From Novosphingobium ovatum (GTDB lineage: Bacteria > Pseudomonadota > Alphaproteobacteria > Sphingomonadales > Sphingomonadaceae): a DNA stretch of 64,000 nucleotides. The stretch is taken from positions 1-64,000 of the forward strand of contig NZ_JAAAPO010000004.1 of assembly GCF_009909235.1 (NCBI RefSeq), written 5' to 3'. Positions 1 through 9,238 of this stretch are shown here, in pieces (the stretch's first letter is position 1; every line of letters begins with the position of its first letter). The translations under genes were made by a program, and so were the position numbers. The notes below the pieces were generated by a model. It saw nothing but the letters and a program-made list of their open reading frames with translations, searched no databases and was not told where the DNA came from.

Positions 1-148
1 TCAGGCGAATCGCTTCCTCAACCGCGATCTCGTCGAACGGGTTCATGCTCATCTTGACGTTCGCCAAGTCCACACCCGAACCATCCGCCTTCACCCGAGG
101 CTTCACGTTGTAATCCATCACCCGTTTTACGGGTACCAGCAGCTTCAT
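1..148 (-). CDS. etfB: Electron transfer flavoprotein subunit beta, N-terminal part
   Basis: This is the first 49 codons of an ETF beta subunit; the rest lies beyond the window edge. The visible protein begins [19 protein letters not shown] and continues into the [18 protein letters not shown] stretch, which is the typical start of alphaproteobacterial EtfB/FixA proteins. EtfB pairs with EtfA to carry electrons from acyl-CoA and other dehydrogenases to ETF-ubiquinone oxidoreductase. The gene lies downstream of sucC on the same strand, 170 bases away and behind a strong hairpin, so it probably has its own promoter. The identity is firm from the N-terminus alone; nothing can be said about the C-terminal AMP/FAD-binding part. 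Confidence 0.93.
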   Translation of the reverse strand, partial: MKLLVPVKRVMDYNVKPRVKADGSGVDLANVKMSMNPFDEIAVEEAIRL

Positions 149-228
149 GTGCGCGGTTCCTTTCCGCAATGAACGAAGAAATGGGCAGAAATGCTATGCG
201 GCATGACAATCATGCCATCAAACGTCAA

Positions 229-257
229 GCCCCGCAGCACCATCAGCGCTGCGGGGC
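229..257 (-). terminator. Hairpin downstream of sucC
   Basis: Inverted repeat GCCCCGCAGC / GCTGCGGGGC with a 9-base spacer, about 60 bases beyond the sucC stop. It is followed on the minus strand by a T-containing but not T-rich stretch. It separates sucC from etfB and is a likely, though not textbook, terminator. Confidence 0.55.
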
Positions 258-318
258 CATCCGTATCACATGCGTGACTGCCTGTCGGTCAGGGCCTGCA
301 TCTTCAGGCCCCGATAAA

Positions 319-1521
319 TCAGGCCTTGGCCTTGTTCACTTCGGCCACGATCTTGACGGCAGCGTCGCCCAGATCATTGGCGGCCACGATCGGCAGGCCC
401 GAATTGTTCAGCAATTCCTTGCCGGCTTCGACGTTGGTGCCTTCCAGACGGACCACCAGCGGCACCGACAGGCTGACTTCCTTGGCCGCCTCGATGATGC
501 CGGCGGCGATGACGTCGCACTTCATGATGCCGCCAAAGATGTTGACCAGAATGCCTTCGACCGCGGGGTCCGACAGAATGATCTTGAACGCGGCGGTCAC
601 CTTCTCGGTGGTGGCGCCGCCGCCCACGTCCAGGAAGTTGGCGGGGAAGGCGCCGTTCAGCTTGATGATGTCCATGGTGGCCATGGCCAGACCCGCGCCG
701 TTCACCATGCAGCCGATGTTGCCATCCAGCTTGATGTAGGCCAGGTCATACTTGCTGGCTTCCAGCTCGGCCGGGTCTTCCTCGGTCTCGTCGCGCAGGG
801 CCATGACCTCGGGGTGGCGGAACAGAGCGTTGGAATCAAAGCTCATCTTGGTGTCCAGCACCAGCAGGTTGCCCGACTTGTCCTCAACCAGCGGGTTGAT
901 TTCCAGCATGTCGCAATCCAGCGCGACAAAGGCGTCATACAGCTGCTTGCCCAGCACCTGCGCCTGCTTGTTGGTGTCGCCCTTCAGCTTCAGGGCGAAG
1001 GCGATGGCGCGGCCGTGGTGCGGCTGGAAGCCCGACGCGGGGTCGATGCTGATCGTGCTGATCTTTTCCGGCGTGTTGTGGGCCACGTCCTCGATGTCCA
1101 TGCCGCCTTCGGTCGACACGATGAACGAAACGCGGCTGCTCTTGCGGTCAACGACCAGCGAGAGGTAATATTCATGGGCGATGTCAACGCCATCGGTGAC
1201 ATACAGGCGGTTCACCTGCTTGCCAGCTTCGCCGGTCTGGATGGTGACCAGCGTGTTGCCCAGCATTTCCTTGGCGTGCGATTCGACTTCGTCCAGGTTG
1301 AAGGCCAGACGGACGCCGCCCTTGGCGTCAGCAGGCAGTTCCTTGAACTTGCCCTTGCCACGGCCACCGGCGTGGATCTGCGACTTGACCACATACAGCG
1401 GCCCGGGCAGCTGCTTGGCGGCGGCGACGGCTTCTTCAACGGTCAGGGCAGCATGGCCGGCCGGAATGGCCACGCCGAACTTGGCCAGCAGTTCCTTGGC
1501 CTGATATTCATGGACGTTCAT
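319..1521 (-). CDS. sucC: Succinate-CoA ligase (ADP-forming) subunit beta
   Basis: A 400-residue protein starting [17 protein letters not shown], the canonical SucC N-terminus. It has an ATP-grasp nucleotide-binding part with the [12 protein letters not shown] loop, the [17 protein letters not shown] segment, and the C-terminal ligase half with GGGATTEKV and [13 protein letters not shown]. In the TCA cycle the SucCD complex converts succinyl-CoA to succinate with formation of ATP or GTP; SucC binds nucleotide and contacts the phosphohistidine of SucD. Length is normal for the family. The usual partner sucD is not adjacent: the next gene downstream is etfB. A divergent phosphatase gene starts 133 bases away, and the gap between them contains a Fur-like palindrome. 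Confidence 0.97.
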   Translation of the reverse strand: MNVHEYQAKELLAKFGVAIPAGHAALTVEEAVAAAKQLPGPLYVVKSQIHAGGRGKGKFKELPADAKGGVRLAFNLDEVESHAKEMLGNTLVTIQTGEAGKQVNRLYVTDGVDIAHEYYLSLVVDRKSSRVSFIVSTEGGMDIEDVAHNTPEKISTISIDPASGFQPHHGRAIAFALKLKGDTNKQAQVLGKQLYDAFVALDCDMLEINPLVEDKSGNLLVLDTKMSFDSNALFRHPEVMALRDETEEDPAELEASKYDLAYIKLDGNIGCMVNGAGLAMATMDIIKLNGAFPANFLDVGGGATTEKVTAAFKIILSDPAVEGILVNIFGGIMKCDVIAAGIIEAAKEVSLSVPLVVRLEGTNVEAGKELLNNSGLPIVAANDLGDAAVKIVAEVNKAKA

Positions 1522-1608
1522 CGGTAAATCCCGCTATTGCTGGCCTTACGGCCCTTTGTCTGGCGCGGGCATAAGCACAGCCGGCGCGGATTGAAAAGAC
1601 TTACGTGT

Positions 1609-1627
1609 GCGAATGATTATCAATTGC
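1609..1627. promoter_or_regulatory. Possible Fur-type palindrome between sucC and the CysQ-like gene
   Basis: The 19-mer GCGAATGATTATCAATTGC matches 13 of 19 positions of the classical Fur box GATAATGATAATCATTATC. It lies in an AT-rich island within otherwise GC-rich DNA, 28 bases before the plus-strand ATG and about 90 bases before sucC. It could control either gene. This is sequence resemblance only. Confidence 0.35.
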
Positions 1628-1654
1628 AAACTTTGATCGGACCGCAGTGGACGC

Positions 1655-2449
1655 ATGATTGACCGGGCGCATCTAGAAAACATCATCCGCAATGCGGGCA
1701 AGATGGCCATGGCGTTCTGGCCTGGGCAGGGCAATCATCTGAATCATTGGGAAAAAGCGCCAAATAACCCGGTGAGCGAGGCCGACATGGCGGTGGACGC
1801 CTATCTGAAGGACGCGTTGGGCAACCTGTTACCTTCGGCAGGGTGGCTATCAGAAGAGACAGGGGACAGTTTGGCGCGCCGCGAAGGCTCGCTGATCTGG
1901 CTGGTGGACCCGATTGACGGCACGCGCGACTTTATCGCCGGGCTGGGCGGCTGGGCGGTGTCGGTTGCGCTGATTTCGGCCGGGCGGCCGCTGATCGGGG
2001 CGCTCTATGCTCCGGCGCGCATGGTCGATCAGGGGGGCGAGTTCTGGTGGGCGGAGGCGGCGCGCGGGGCAACCCGCAATGGCACCCCGTTGCGAGCGAG
2101 TCGCAGGACCGATCTGCCCGGCGCGCGCGTCCCCACAACCGTCCTGCCGCCCGACCTGCGGGTGCCGCTGACCATGGTGGACAAGCCGAACTCGATCGCG
2201 CTGCGCATGGCGATGATCGCCGCGGATGAGGCGGATATAGTGGCCAGCACCCGCTGGGGCTATGAATGGGACATCGCGGCCGCCGCCCTGATCCTGCACG
2301 AGGCGGGTGGGCGCGTGACCGATGCCCATGGCGAAAAGCTGAGCTTTAACAAGATGAACCCGCGCGATTACGGCGTGTTGGCCACCGCACCCGACATCCA
2401 CGCCGATGCGTTGGCCTTTCTTCAGAACCCCGTGGGCGGGCCGGGATAA
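1655..2449 (+). CDS. Inositol-monophosphatase-family phosphatase, CysQ-like
   Basis: A 264-residue member of the Mg2+/Li+-dependent phosphatase superfamily. It has the metal-binding SEET motif (residues 66-69), the signature DPIDGT (85-90) and the C-terminal YEWDIAAAALI motif that supplies the third metal aspartate. The nearest function is 3'(2'),5'-bisphosphate nucleotidase (CysQ), which clears PAP left from sulfate assimilation or sulfotransfer. Histidinol-phosphate or inositol-phosphate phosphatases share the same motifs and cannot be excluded. It is followed 54 bases later by the CBS-domain membrane protein in the same direction. Fold and catalysis are certain; substrate is inferred. Confidence 0.8.
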   Translation: MIDRAHLENIIRNAGKMAMAFWPGQGNHLNHWEKAPNNPVSEADMAVDAYLKDALGNLLPSAGWLSEETGDSLARREGSLIWLVDPIDGTRDFIAGLGGWAVSVALISAGRPLIGALYAPARMVDQGGEFWWAEAARGATRNGTPLRASRRTDLPGARVPTTVLPPDLRVPLTMVDKPNSIALRMAMIAADEADIVASTRWGYEWDIAAAALILHEAGGRVTDAHGEKLSFNKMNPRDYGVLATAPDIHADALAFLQNPVGGPG

Positions 2450-2503
2450 GCTTTCCTCCGCATGGCCCTTCGCGCGCGCGGCAGATGCTGCTAGGGAAGG
2501 GGG

Positions 2504-3817
2504 GTGATGAACTTTCCCTGGACGGATGTGGCCGTCATTTGCGGCCTGATTGTGCTCAATGGCCTGTTTTCCATGTCGGAACTGGCGATTGTGTCGGCGC
2601 GTCCGGCGCGGCTGCGGGTGGCGGCCGATCGGGGCAACCGGGGCGCGCGTGTCGCGCTGCGGCTGATCGACAATCCGGGCAAGCTGCTCTCGACCGTGCA
2701 GGTGGGGATCACGGTGATCGCGCTGGTGACGGGCGCCTTTTCCGAAGGCGCGCTGTCGGCCCCGGTGGCCCAGCGCATGGCGGCGGCGGGCATGTCGGGC
2801 GAATTGGCCGAGCATCTCTCGAGCATTCTGGTGCTGGCCGTCACCACCTTTGTCAGCCTGATCATCGGCGAACTGGTGCCCAAGCAACTGGCCCTGCGCC
2901 ATGCCGAGGCGATCGGCTGCTTCGCCGCGCCGCCGATGGCGCTGATGGCGCGGATGATGGCGCCGCTGGTGTGGTTGCTGGATGTGTCGACGCGGATGAT
3001 CCTGCGGCTGTTTGGCCGGGTGGACACTGACGCCAACCGCATGACCGAGGAAGAGATCCACCTGATGTTTGCCGAGGCCACCCGCCATGGCGTGATCGAG
3101 GAGGAAGAGCGCGCGATCATGACCGGCATCATGCGTCTGGCCGACCGGCCGGTGCGCGAATTGATGACCCCCCGGACCGAGATCGACTGGATCGACCGTC
3201 ACGCCAGCGAGGCCGAGATTCGCGCCGAATTGCGCGGCAGCCCGCACAGCCTGTTGCCGGTGGCCGATGGCTCGCCTGACAATATCGTCGGCGTGGTCAA
3301 GGTGCGCGAGGTGCAGGCGGCCTTGATGGCGGGCGGGCCGCTGGATCTGGGGGCGCTGTTGCGCAAGGCCGAGGCGGTGCCTGACCAGCTGGACGCGATG
3401 GACGCGCTGCGGGTGTTGCAGCAGTCGGGCGTGTCGATGGCGATGGTGCATGACGAATATGGCCATCTGGAGGGCATCGTGACGCCCGCCGATCTGCTGT
3501 CAGCCATCGTCGGCGATTTCGTCAGCCATCTGGACGAAGGTGACGTGCCGATGGTGGTCGAGCGTGAGGATGGCTCGATGCTGATCGCCGGGGGATTGCC
3601 CGCTGACGCGCTGGCCGACCGGCTGGGGCTGGATCTGCCCGATGACCGCGATTACGCCACCGCTGCCGGTTTCGTTCTGGAAGTGCTAAAGCGCCTGCCG
3701 CGCGAAGGCGACCATTTCATCCATGACGGCTGGCGCTGGGAAGTGGTGGACATGGACCGCCGCAAGATCGACAAGCTGCTGGTTTCGCGGCTGGAACCGG
3801 CCTCCGAAAACGCCTGA
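2504..3817 (+). CDS. CNNM/CBS-domain membrane protein of the CorC/HlyC family
   Basis: A 437-residue inner-membrane protein. The N-terminal 180 or so residues form a CNNM (DUF21) domain with several hydrophobic segments and the FSMSELAIVSARPARL stretch typical of the family. Two CBS domains follow (roughly 205-330, with the DEYGHLEGIVTPADLL motif), then a CorC_HlyC domain ending in WEVVDMDRRKIDKLLV. Members are proposed Mg2+/Co2+ exporters or efflux regulators; older databases call them hemolysins, which is misleading. The start is the second of two adjacent reading options, preceded by AGGGAAGGGGGG. A bidirectional terminator follows directly. Confidence 0.88.
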   Translation: MMNFPWTDVAVICGLIVLNGLFSMSELAIVSARPARLRVAADRGNRGARVALRLIDNPGKLLSTVQVGITVIALVTGAFSEGALSAPVAQRMAAAGMSGELAEHLSSILVLAVTTFVSLIIGELVPKQLALRHAEAIGCFAAPPMALMARMMAPLVWLLDVSTRMILRLFGRVDTDANRMTEEEIHLMFAEATRHGVIEEEERAIMTGIMRLADRPVRELMTPRTEIDWIDRHASEAEIRAELRGSPHSLLPVADGSPDNIVGVVKVREVQAALMAGGPLDLGALLRKAEAVPDQLDAMDALRVLQQSGVSMAMVHDEYGHLEGIVTPADLLSAIVGDFVSHLDEGDVPMVVEREDGSMLIAGGLPADALADRLGLDLPDDRDYATAAGFVLEVLKRLPREGDHFIHDGWRWEVVDMDRRKIDKLLVSRLEPASENA

Positions 3818-3840
3818 CACTGGACAGACGATGGCCAATA

Positions 3841-3878
3841 AAAAAGGCGGCCCTGCGATTGTGCGGGGCCGCCCTTTT
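3841..3878. terminator. Bidirectional rho-independent terminator
   Basis: An 8-bp stem GGCGGCCC / GGGCCGCC (3846-3853 with 3866-3873) is flanked by A5 on the left and T4 on the right. It lies between the convergent CBS-protein gene and the BamF-like lipoprotein gene and can serve both strands. Confidence 0.85.
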
Positions 3879-3894
3879 GCTGTTGGGTGGGGGC

Positions 3895-4302
3895 TTACTG
3901 CCCGGTCACCCGCGCCTCACGGCCGTCACCGGCAGGCGCGGCGATGATGTCGCTGGTCACGCCGCCCTTGGTCGCGGTCAGCGTGCGCGGATCGGCCACG
4001 GTCGAACGGATCGAGGGATCGGGCGCGCCGGTACGGGCGGCAACGCTACGCTCCACGCCGCTGCGCTGTGCCGGGCCGCCGAACATCGCGTCCAGCGTTT
4101 CCTGCTGCTGCGTGCGGCTGGCGGGACGGGGCGCGCCCGGCTGCGGCGGAGTCAGCGCGAAATCGGGCGGCACCCACAGCGGCGCCTGACGCTGCACCGC
4201 GAATTCATCGGGACGCACGCGATTGAACAACCCGCCCGCACCACAACCGGTCAGCAGGACAGTGGTGGCACAGGCCACCAGAACAGCGGAAATCTTGCGC
4301 AT
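3895..4302 (-). CDS. DUF3035 lipoprotein, BamF-like
   Basis: A 135-residue secreted lipoprotein. The signal peptide MRKISAVLVACATTVLLTGC ends in a lipobox with Cys20 as the lipidation site. The mature part carries the RPDEFAVQRQAPLWVPPDFAL segment that marks DUF3035 proteins, followed by Pro/Gln-rich and low-complexity sequence. The family is largely confined to alphaproteobacteria; some members are described as the BamF subunit of the outer-membrane beta-barrel assembly machine. The gene is the last of the ileS-lspA run, 6 bases after lspA, and an enzyme that matures lipoproteins directly upstream fits its lipoprotein nature. The role is inferred from family. Confidence 0.82.
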   Translation of the reverse strand: MRKISAVLVACATTVLLTGCGAGGLFNRVRPDEFAVQRQAPLWVPPDFALTPPQPGAPRPASRTQQQETLDAMFGGPAQRSGVERSVAARTGAPDPSIRSTVADPRTLTATKGGVTSDIIAAPAGDGREARVTGQ

Positions 4303-4308
4303 ATACTC

Positions 4309-4878
4309 TTAACTCTCCGGGGCGGGATAGGCCGGTTCAGACGTGTCGCCGGCCTGCTTTTCGCGCGAAAGAAACGAACGGGCAAGGATAATCAGGACGC
4401 CAAAGGTGATCGCCACATCCGCCAGGTTGAAAATCAGGAACGGACGCCACGCGCCAAAGTGCAGATCGGCGTAATCGACCACATGGCCCAGCGCCACACG
4501 GTCCAGAATATTGCCCAGCGCGCCGCCCAGAATCAGGCCCAGCGGCAACGTGTCGGCGCGGCGCGTTTCGCGCAACATCCAGATCAGCACCCCTGCCGCG
4601 ATCAGCCCGGTCATCGCCACCAGCGCCCAGCGTTGGGCATCGGAATTGGCGGTGAACAGGCCCAGCGACACGCCGTAATTTTCGGCCCACGACAGACCAA
4701 AGATCGGCAGCAGCGGGATATCGGGGGTGGCGGCATCCCATTGGCCGTTGATCACCCGGCCTTCGTGCAGCGCGCGCAGCGCCAAGGGCCCGCTGACCAG
4801 CCATTTGACCAGCTGATCACCGGCGAAGGTGGCCACCGCCACCCACAATCCCTGAATATGCGCGCGCAATATCGTCAT
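4309..4878 (-). CDS. lspA: Signal peptidase II (lipoprotein signal peptidase)
   Basis: A 189-residue polytopic membrane aspartyl protease that removes signal peptides from prolipoproteins after lipidation. It has four hydrophobic segments. The conserved motif GNILDRVALGHVVDYADLHFG carries the first catalytic Asp (D135) and FNLADVAI the second (D154); the 19-residue spacing matches characterised LspA enzymes. The start at 4878 gives a 4-base ATGA overlap with the ileS stop, so translation is coupled. A longer upstream frame exists but has no RBS and adds an Arg-rich non-family extension. Confidence 0.95.
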   Translation of the reverse strand: MTILRAHIQGLWVAVATFAGDQLVKWLVSGPLALRALHEGRVINGQWDAATPDIPLLPIFGLSWAENYGVSLGLFTANSDAQRWALVAMTGLIAAGVLIWMLRETRRADTLPLGLILGGALGNILDRVALGHVVDYADLHFGAWRPFLIFNLADVAITFGVLIILARSFLSREKQAGDTSEPAYPAPES

Positions 4879-7718
4879 TCCGCGCCGTCCATGCCCGACA
4901 CAACCTGATCGCAACGTGAACAAAGATCGCCGTCCTCGGCAACCTCGGGCAGGTGACGCCAGCAGCGGCCGCATTTGTGGTGCCCGGTCTTTTCCACCTT
5001 GGTCTCAGGCCCGGTGTGGACGGCCGCAACGATGAAGATTTCGGCCAGATCGGTGTCGCCCGGATCACCGGCATAGGTGTATTCCGCCTCAAGGCTGGAC
5101 TTGATCACCTTTTCCCGGCGCAGCGGCTCGATCGCTTCGTTGGCGGCCATGCGGGTGGCGCGGATCGCGGACCACTTGTCCTCATCCACGCTGGACTGCG
5201 GCAGTTCGGGCCATTCCAGCAAATGCACGCTGTCCGCCTCGGGATAGCGCGATGCCCACACTTCCTCGGCCGTGAATACCAGCACGGGCGCGGCATAGCG
5301 GATCAGCGCGTGGAACAGGATGTCCAGCGTGGTGCGATAGGCCATCCGCTTGGGATCATCCACCGCATCGCAATAGAGGCAATCCTTGCGGATATCGAAG
5401 AAGAAGGCCGACAGATCCTCGTTGCAGAAGTCGGTCAGGGCGCGGACATAGCTGTTGAAGTCATAATCCGCGATCGCCTGACGCAGCGTGCCATCCAGCC
5501 GCGCCAGCAACGCCAGAACATAGCGCTCCAGCTCGGGCATGGCGGCCACATCGACGCGTTCGGCGTCGCTGAACCCGTCCAGCGCGCCCAGCAGATAGCG
5601 GAAGGTGTTGCGCAGCTTGCGGTATTGGTCGGCGATGCCCTTCAGGATCTCGTCACCGATGCGGTGGTCCTCGGTATAGTCCACCGAGAGCGCCCACAGG
5701 CGGATGATGTCCGCGCCATAGGTCTCCATCACCTTCAACGGATCGACCGTGTTGCCCAGCGACTTGGACATTTTCATGCCCTTTTGATCCATGGTAAAGC
5801 CATGGGTCAGGATCGCCTTATACGGGGCATGGCCGCGCGTGGCACAGCTTTCCAGCAAGCTCGACTGGAACCAGCCGCGATGCTGGTCCGAGCCTTCAAG
5901 GTACAGGTCCGCCTTGGGCCCGGTATAGCCTTCGGGGCGCAGCAGGTCGGGCCACTTGCCGCTTTCCAGCACAAAGGCGTGGGTGGAGCCAGAGTCAAAC
6001 CACACGTCCAGAATGTCGGTGACGCGCTCGTAATCCTCGAGGTTGTAGTCAGCGCCCAGATATTCCTGCGCGCGGGCGTCTTCCCATGCGTCCACACCCT
6101 CGGCGCGGATGGCATCGATGATGCGGGCGTTGACGGCGGGGTCGTTCAGATATTCGCCCGTTTTGCGATCCACGAACAGGGTGATCGGCACACCCCACGC
6201 GCGCTGGCGCGAGAGCACCCAGTCCGGGCGGCCATCGACCATGCTGCCGATGCGGTTGCGGCCCTTGTCCGGGACAAAGCGGGTGGCGTCAATCGCCGCC
6301 TTGGCGCGGTTGCGCAGCGTGTCGGGCGAGAGGATCGTGGCGAGGTCAAACATGTCCTCGGCCTCGTGCAGGGGGGCCAGATCCTTGTCCATCGGCACGA
6401 ACCATTGCGGCGTGCAGCGATAGATCACCTTGGCCTTGGACCGCCACGAGTGGGGATAGGAATGCTTGTAATCGGCGCTGGCCGCCAGCAGGCCGCCATG
6501 GCCACCCTCGTTTGCTTCGCGCAGGGCGGTGCAGATCGGGCCATCGGGGGCGTTGAACTTGGGATTGATGACGCTGCCTTCGCCGCCCAGCCACGGCCAG
6601 TCAGCGCGATAGCGGCCATCGCCATCCACGGCGAACACCGGGTTGATCTTGTTCGCCTTGCACAGGGCAAAGTCATCCTCGCCATGGTCGGGCGCCAGAT
6701 GGACAAAGCCGGTGCCCGATTCCACCGTGACGAATTCACCCGACAACAGCGGGCGCGGGCGGGTGTAGAATTCGGATTCGGGGAAGGCATGGGCCATCGG
6801 GTGGCGCACCTTGGTCCCGGCGAGCGAGGCACCCTTTACAAAGAAGTGCAGGTCATGCGTCTCATGGCCCAGACGCTTGATAAAGGCCTCCACCAGCGGT
6901 TCGGCGATCAGGTATTTGTTCCCGTCCGCCTCGATCAGGTGGTAATCGATATGCGCGCCATAGCCGATGGCCTGATTGACCGGCAGCGTCCAGGGCGTTG
7001 TGGTCCAGATCACCACATAGGCGCCAATCAGATCGGTATCGACCGCCTCGACGATTTCAAAGGCGACGTCGATCTGGGTGCTGGTGATGTCTTCATATTC
7101 GACCTCGGCCTCGGCCAGGGCGGTCTTTTCCACCGGCGACCACATCACCGGCTTGGCGCCGCGATACAATTGGCCGCTGCGGGCGAACTTCAGCAATTCG
7201 GCAACGATCGTCGCCTCGGCGGTAAAGTCCATCGTCAGGTACGGGTTGTCCCAGTCGGCGTTGATGCCCAGACGCTTCAACTGCTCACGCTGGGCGTTCA
7301 CCCATGTCTGCGCATAGGCGCGGCATTCGGCGCGGAATTCCTTGGGGGGAACCTCGTCCTTGTTCTTTTTCTTCTTGCGGTATTCTTCCTCGACCTTCCA
7401 CTCGATCGGCAGGCCGTGGCAGTCCCAGCCGGGAACATAGGGCGCGTCCTTGCCCAGCAGCGACTGGCTGCGCACCACCATGTCCTTGAGGATGTGGTTC
7501 AGCGCGTGGCCGATATGCATGTTGCCATTGGCATAGGGCGGACCATCATGCAGGATGAACTTTTCCCGGCCCGCGCGCGCGTCGCGCAGGCGGCGGTACA
7601 GGTCCTGATCCTGCCATCCCTTCAGAATGCCCGGTTCCTTTTGCGGCAGGCCGGCCTTCATGGGGAAATCGGTCTTCGGCAGGAAGACGGTGTTACGATA
7701 GTCGCGCTTTTCGGTCAT
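4875..7718 (-). CDS. ileS: Isoleucyl-tRNA synthetase
   Basis: A 947-residue class I aminoacyl-tRNA synthetase charging tRNA-Ile. Features in order: the HIGH motif at 68-71 (GNMHIGHALNH), the large CP1 editing domain with TTPWTLPVNQA, the KMSKS loop (GMKMSKSLGNTVDP), the anticodon-binding helical domain, and a C-terminal zinc-binding tail with two CxxC pairs (CGRC and CSRC). Length is normal. The ATG at 7718 was chosen because the family N-terminus begins at MTEKRDYRNTVFLPKTDFPM; an in-frame upstream start would add only a non-conserved extension. The order ribF-ileS-lspA is conserved widely in proteobacteria. Confidence 0.98.
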   Translation of the reverse strand: MTEKRDYRNTVFLPKTDFPMKAGLPQKEPGILKGWQDQDLYRRLRDARAGREKFILHDGPPYANGNMHIGHALNHILKDMVVRSQSLLGKDAPYVPGWDCHGLPIEWKVEEEYRKKKKNKDEVPPKEFRAECRAYAQTWVNAQREQLKRLGINADWDNPYLTMDFTAEATIVAELLKFARSGQLYRGAKPVMWSPVEKTALAEAEVEYEDITSTQIDVAFEIVEAVDTDLIGAYVVIWTTTPWTLPVNQAIGYGAHIDYHLIEADGNKYLIAEPLVEAFIKRLGHETHDLHFFVKGASLAGTKVRHPMAHAFPESEFYTRPRPLLSGEFVTVESGTGFVHLAPDHGEDDFALCKANKINPVFAVDGDGRYRADWPWLGGEGSVINPKFNAPDGPICTALREANEGGHGGLLAASADYKHSYPHSWRSKAKVIYRCTPQWFVPMDKDLAPLHEAEDMFDLATILSPDTLRNRAKAAIDATRFVPDKGRNRIGSMVDGRPDWVLSRQRAWGVPITLFVDRKTGEYLNDPAVNARIIDAIRAEGVDAWEDARAQEYLGADYNLEDYERVTDILDVWFDSGSTHAFVLESGKWPDLLRPEGYTGPKADLYLEGSDQHRGWFQSSLLESCATRGHAPYKAILTHGFTMDQKGMKMSKSLGNTVDPLKVMETYGADIIRLWALSVDYTEDHRIGDEILKGIADQYRKLRNTFRYLLGALDGFSDAERVDVAAMPELERYVLALLARLDGTLRQAIADYDFNSYVRALTDFCNEDLSAFFFDIRKDCLYCDAVDDPKRMAYRTTLDILFHALIRYAAPVLVFTAEEVWASRYPEADSVHLLEWPELPQSSVDEDKWSAIRATRMAANEAIEPLRREKVIKSSLEAEYTYAGDPGDTDLAEIFIVAAVHTGPETKVEKTGHHKCGRCWRHLPEVAEDGDLCSRCDQVVSGMDGAE

Positions 7719-7805
7719 GGCCGGGTGCCTTAGCGTCTGGCGCGGTTTCCTGCAAACCATGATCGGCCCGGAAACATCAGGGCAAACACGGATTCTGCGC
7801 GGTGA

Positions 7806-8735
7806 TCAGACCGATTCCAGAATTTCCCGCGCCGCATCACAGTCATGGCCGATCTGCGTGGTTAACGCCTCCAGCGACTCGAACCGCGCCTCGCCCCGCA
7901 AAAAGGCGTGAAAGGCGATCTCGATGTCCTGTCCGTACAGGTCGCCGGCAAAGTCAAAGAAATGCGGTTCCAGCAGTTCCTTGGGGGGCGTGAAATGGGG
8001 GCGGATGCCGATATTGGCCGCGCCCTTCAGCACGCGGCCATCGGGCAAACGCCCCGTTACCGCATAGATGCCATAGGCGGGCCGCAGATAATCGCCCAGC
8101 GCCAGATTGGCGGTGGGAAAGCCGATGGTGCGTCCGACCTTGTCGCCATGCTGCACATGGCCGCGCAGGGCAAAGGGGCGGGTCAGCAGGCGCGTTGCGG
8201 CGGCCATGTCACCGGCCTGCAACGCCCGGCGGATGCGGCTGGAGGACACCACTTCGCCCTCATCGGTCACCGGGCCAATCGCGCGCGAACGCAGCCCAAC
8301 CTCTGCCCCCAGTTCGCGCAGCGTGGCGATCGTGCCCGACCGCCCCTTGCCAAAGGTGAAGTCTTCGCCCGTCACCACGCCCGCCGCGCCCAATTGCGCG
8401 CCCAGCACGCCATGCACCCAGTCATGCGCGCTGCTGGCCGCCATGGCGGCGTCAAACACAAACACCAGCATCGCGTCCGCCCCGGCGGCGGCAAACCATT
8501 CCTGCCGCTGATCCAGCGACGACAGGCGGAAGGGCGCGGAGCCGGCGGCAAAGAACTCGACCGGATGGGGATCAAAGGTGGCGACGATGGCCGGGCGGCC
8601 CTCGGCCTTGGCCCAGGCGATGGCTTCGCCCACCACGGCCTGATGGCCGCGATGAAAGCCGTCGAAATTGCCCAGCGCGATGATCGCGCCGCGCAAGGCT
8701 TCGGGCAAGGGGTTGCGGGAGGACACGCGAATCAT
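7806..8735 (-). CDS. ribF: Bifunctional riboflavin kinase / FAD synthetase
   Basis: A 309-residue enzyme that makes FMN from riboflavin and then FAD. The N-terminal FAD synthetase half begins MIRVSSRNPLPEALRGA and has the GNFDGFHRGHQAVV nucleotidyltransferase motif and FDPHPVEFF. The C-terminal flavokinase half has GDKVGRTIGFPTANLAL and the family-ending GQDIEIAFHAFLRGEARFESLEAL. The start at 8735 matches the family; an upstream in-frame ATG lies inside the folA intergenic junction. It sits 10 bases behind folA and 87 bases before ileS. Confidence 0.97.
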   Translation of the reverse strand: MIRVSSRNPLPEALRGAIIALGNFDGFHRGHQAVVGEAIAWAKAEGRPAIVATFDPHPVEFFAAGSAPFRLSSLDQRQEWFAAAGADAMLVFVFDAAMAASSAHDWVHGVLGAQLGAAGVVTGEDFTFGKGRSGTIATLRELGAEVGLRSRAIGPVTDEGEVVSSSRIRRALQAGDMAAATRLLTRPFALRGHVQHGDKVGRTIGFPTANLALGDYLRPAYGIYAVTGRLPDGRVLKGAANIGIRPHFTPPKELLEPHFFDFAGDLYGQDIEIAFHAFLRGEARFESLEALTTQIGHDCDAAREILESV

Positions 8736-8745
8736 GGGAAGCCGC

Positions 8746-9231
8746 CTATACCGCCCGATGCAACGTGGCAAAAGCAAAGGCTGGCCTGCCTTCTTGGGCA
8801 GGGTGATCGCTGCGGGCCACCTCGACCCATTCGGCCCCCGGCATGGGCATCAGCGTATCGCCGGTGGGGGCGGCATCGATATGGGTGATCTCGATCACAT
8901 CGGCGCGCGGCAGGAACTGGGCATAGATCTGCCCGCCGCCCACCACGCACACCTGTGGCACATCGCCCGCCAGCGCCAGCGCGGTATCGATATCGGGCGC
9001 GGTTTCGGCCCCCGGCGCGGCCCAACCGGCATCGCGGGTCAGCACGATATGGCGGCGGCCGGGCAATAGGCCGGGCAGCGATTCAAACGTCTTGCGCCCC
9101 ATGATCATCGGGTGGCCCATGGTCACCGCCTTGAAATGCTTCAGGTCGGCGGGCAGGTGCCACGGCATTGTCCCGTCGGCGCCGATCACGCCATTGGCGG
9201 CGCGCGCCACAACAAGGACAATGCGCGTCAT
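8746..9231 (-). CDS. folA: Dihydrofolate reductase
   Basis: A 161-residue NADPH-dependent enzyme reducing dihydrofolate to tetrahydrofolate. Recognisable parts are the N-terminal ARAANGVIGADGTMPWHLPADLKHF, with the substrate-binding Asp in LPADLKHFK, the MIMGRKTFESLP segment, and the VVGGGQIYAQFLP loop. Length is typical of chromosomal DHFR. It lies 7 bases downstream of purK and 10 bases upstream of ribF on the same strand, so co-transcription is likely. Confidence 0.97.
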   Translation of the reverse strand: MTRIVLVVARAANGVIGADGTMPWHLPADLKHFKAVTMGHPMIMGRKTFESLPGLLPGRRHIVLTRDAGWAAPGAETAPDIDTALALAGDVPQVCVVGGGQIYAQFLPRADVIEITHIDAAPTGDTLMPMPGAEWVEVARSDHPAQEGRPAFAFATLHRAV

Positions 9232-9238
9232 CCCCGCG

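Noticed and set aside
169..1527. 452-codon open frame opposite sucC
   Set aside because: Antisense shadow of an unmistakable SucC; His/Gln/Gly-rich with no family features.
4953..7733. Long open frame opposite ileS on the plus strand
   Set aside because: It is an antisense frame produced by high GC content. The protein has no recognisable motif, while the minus strand encodes a complete IleS with HIGH, KMSKS and zinc motifs.
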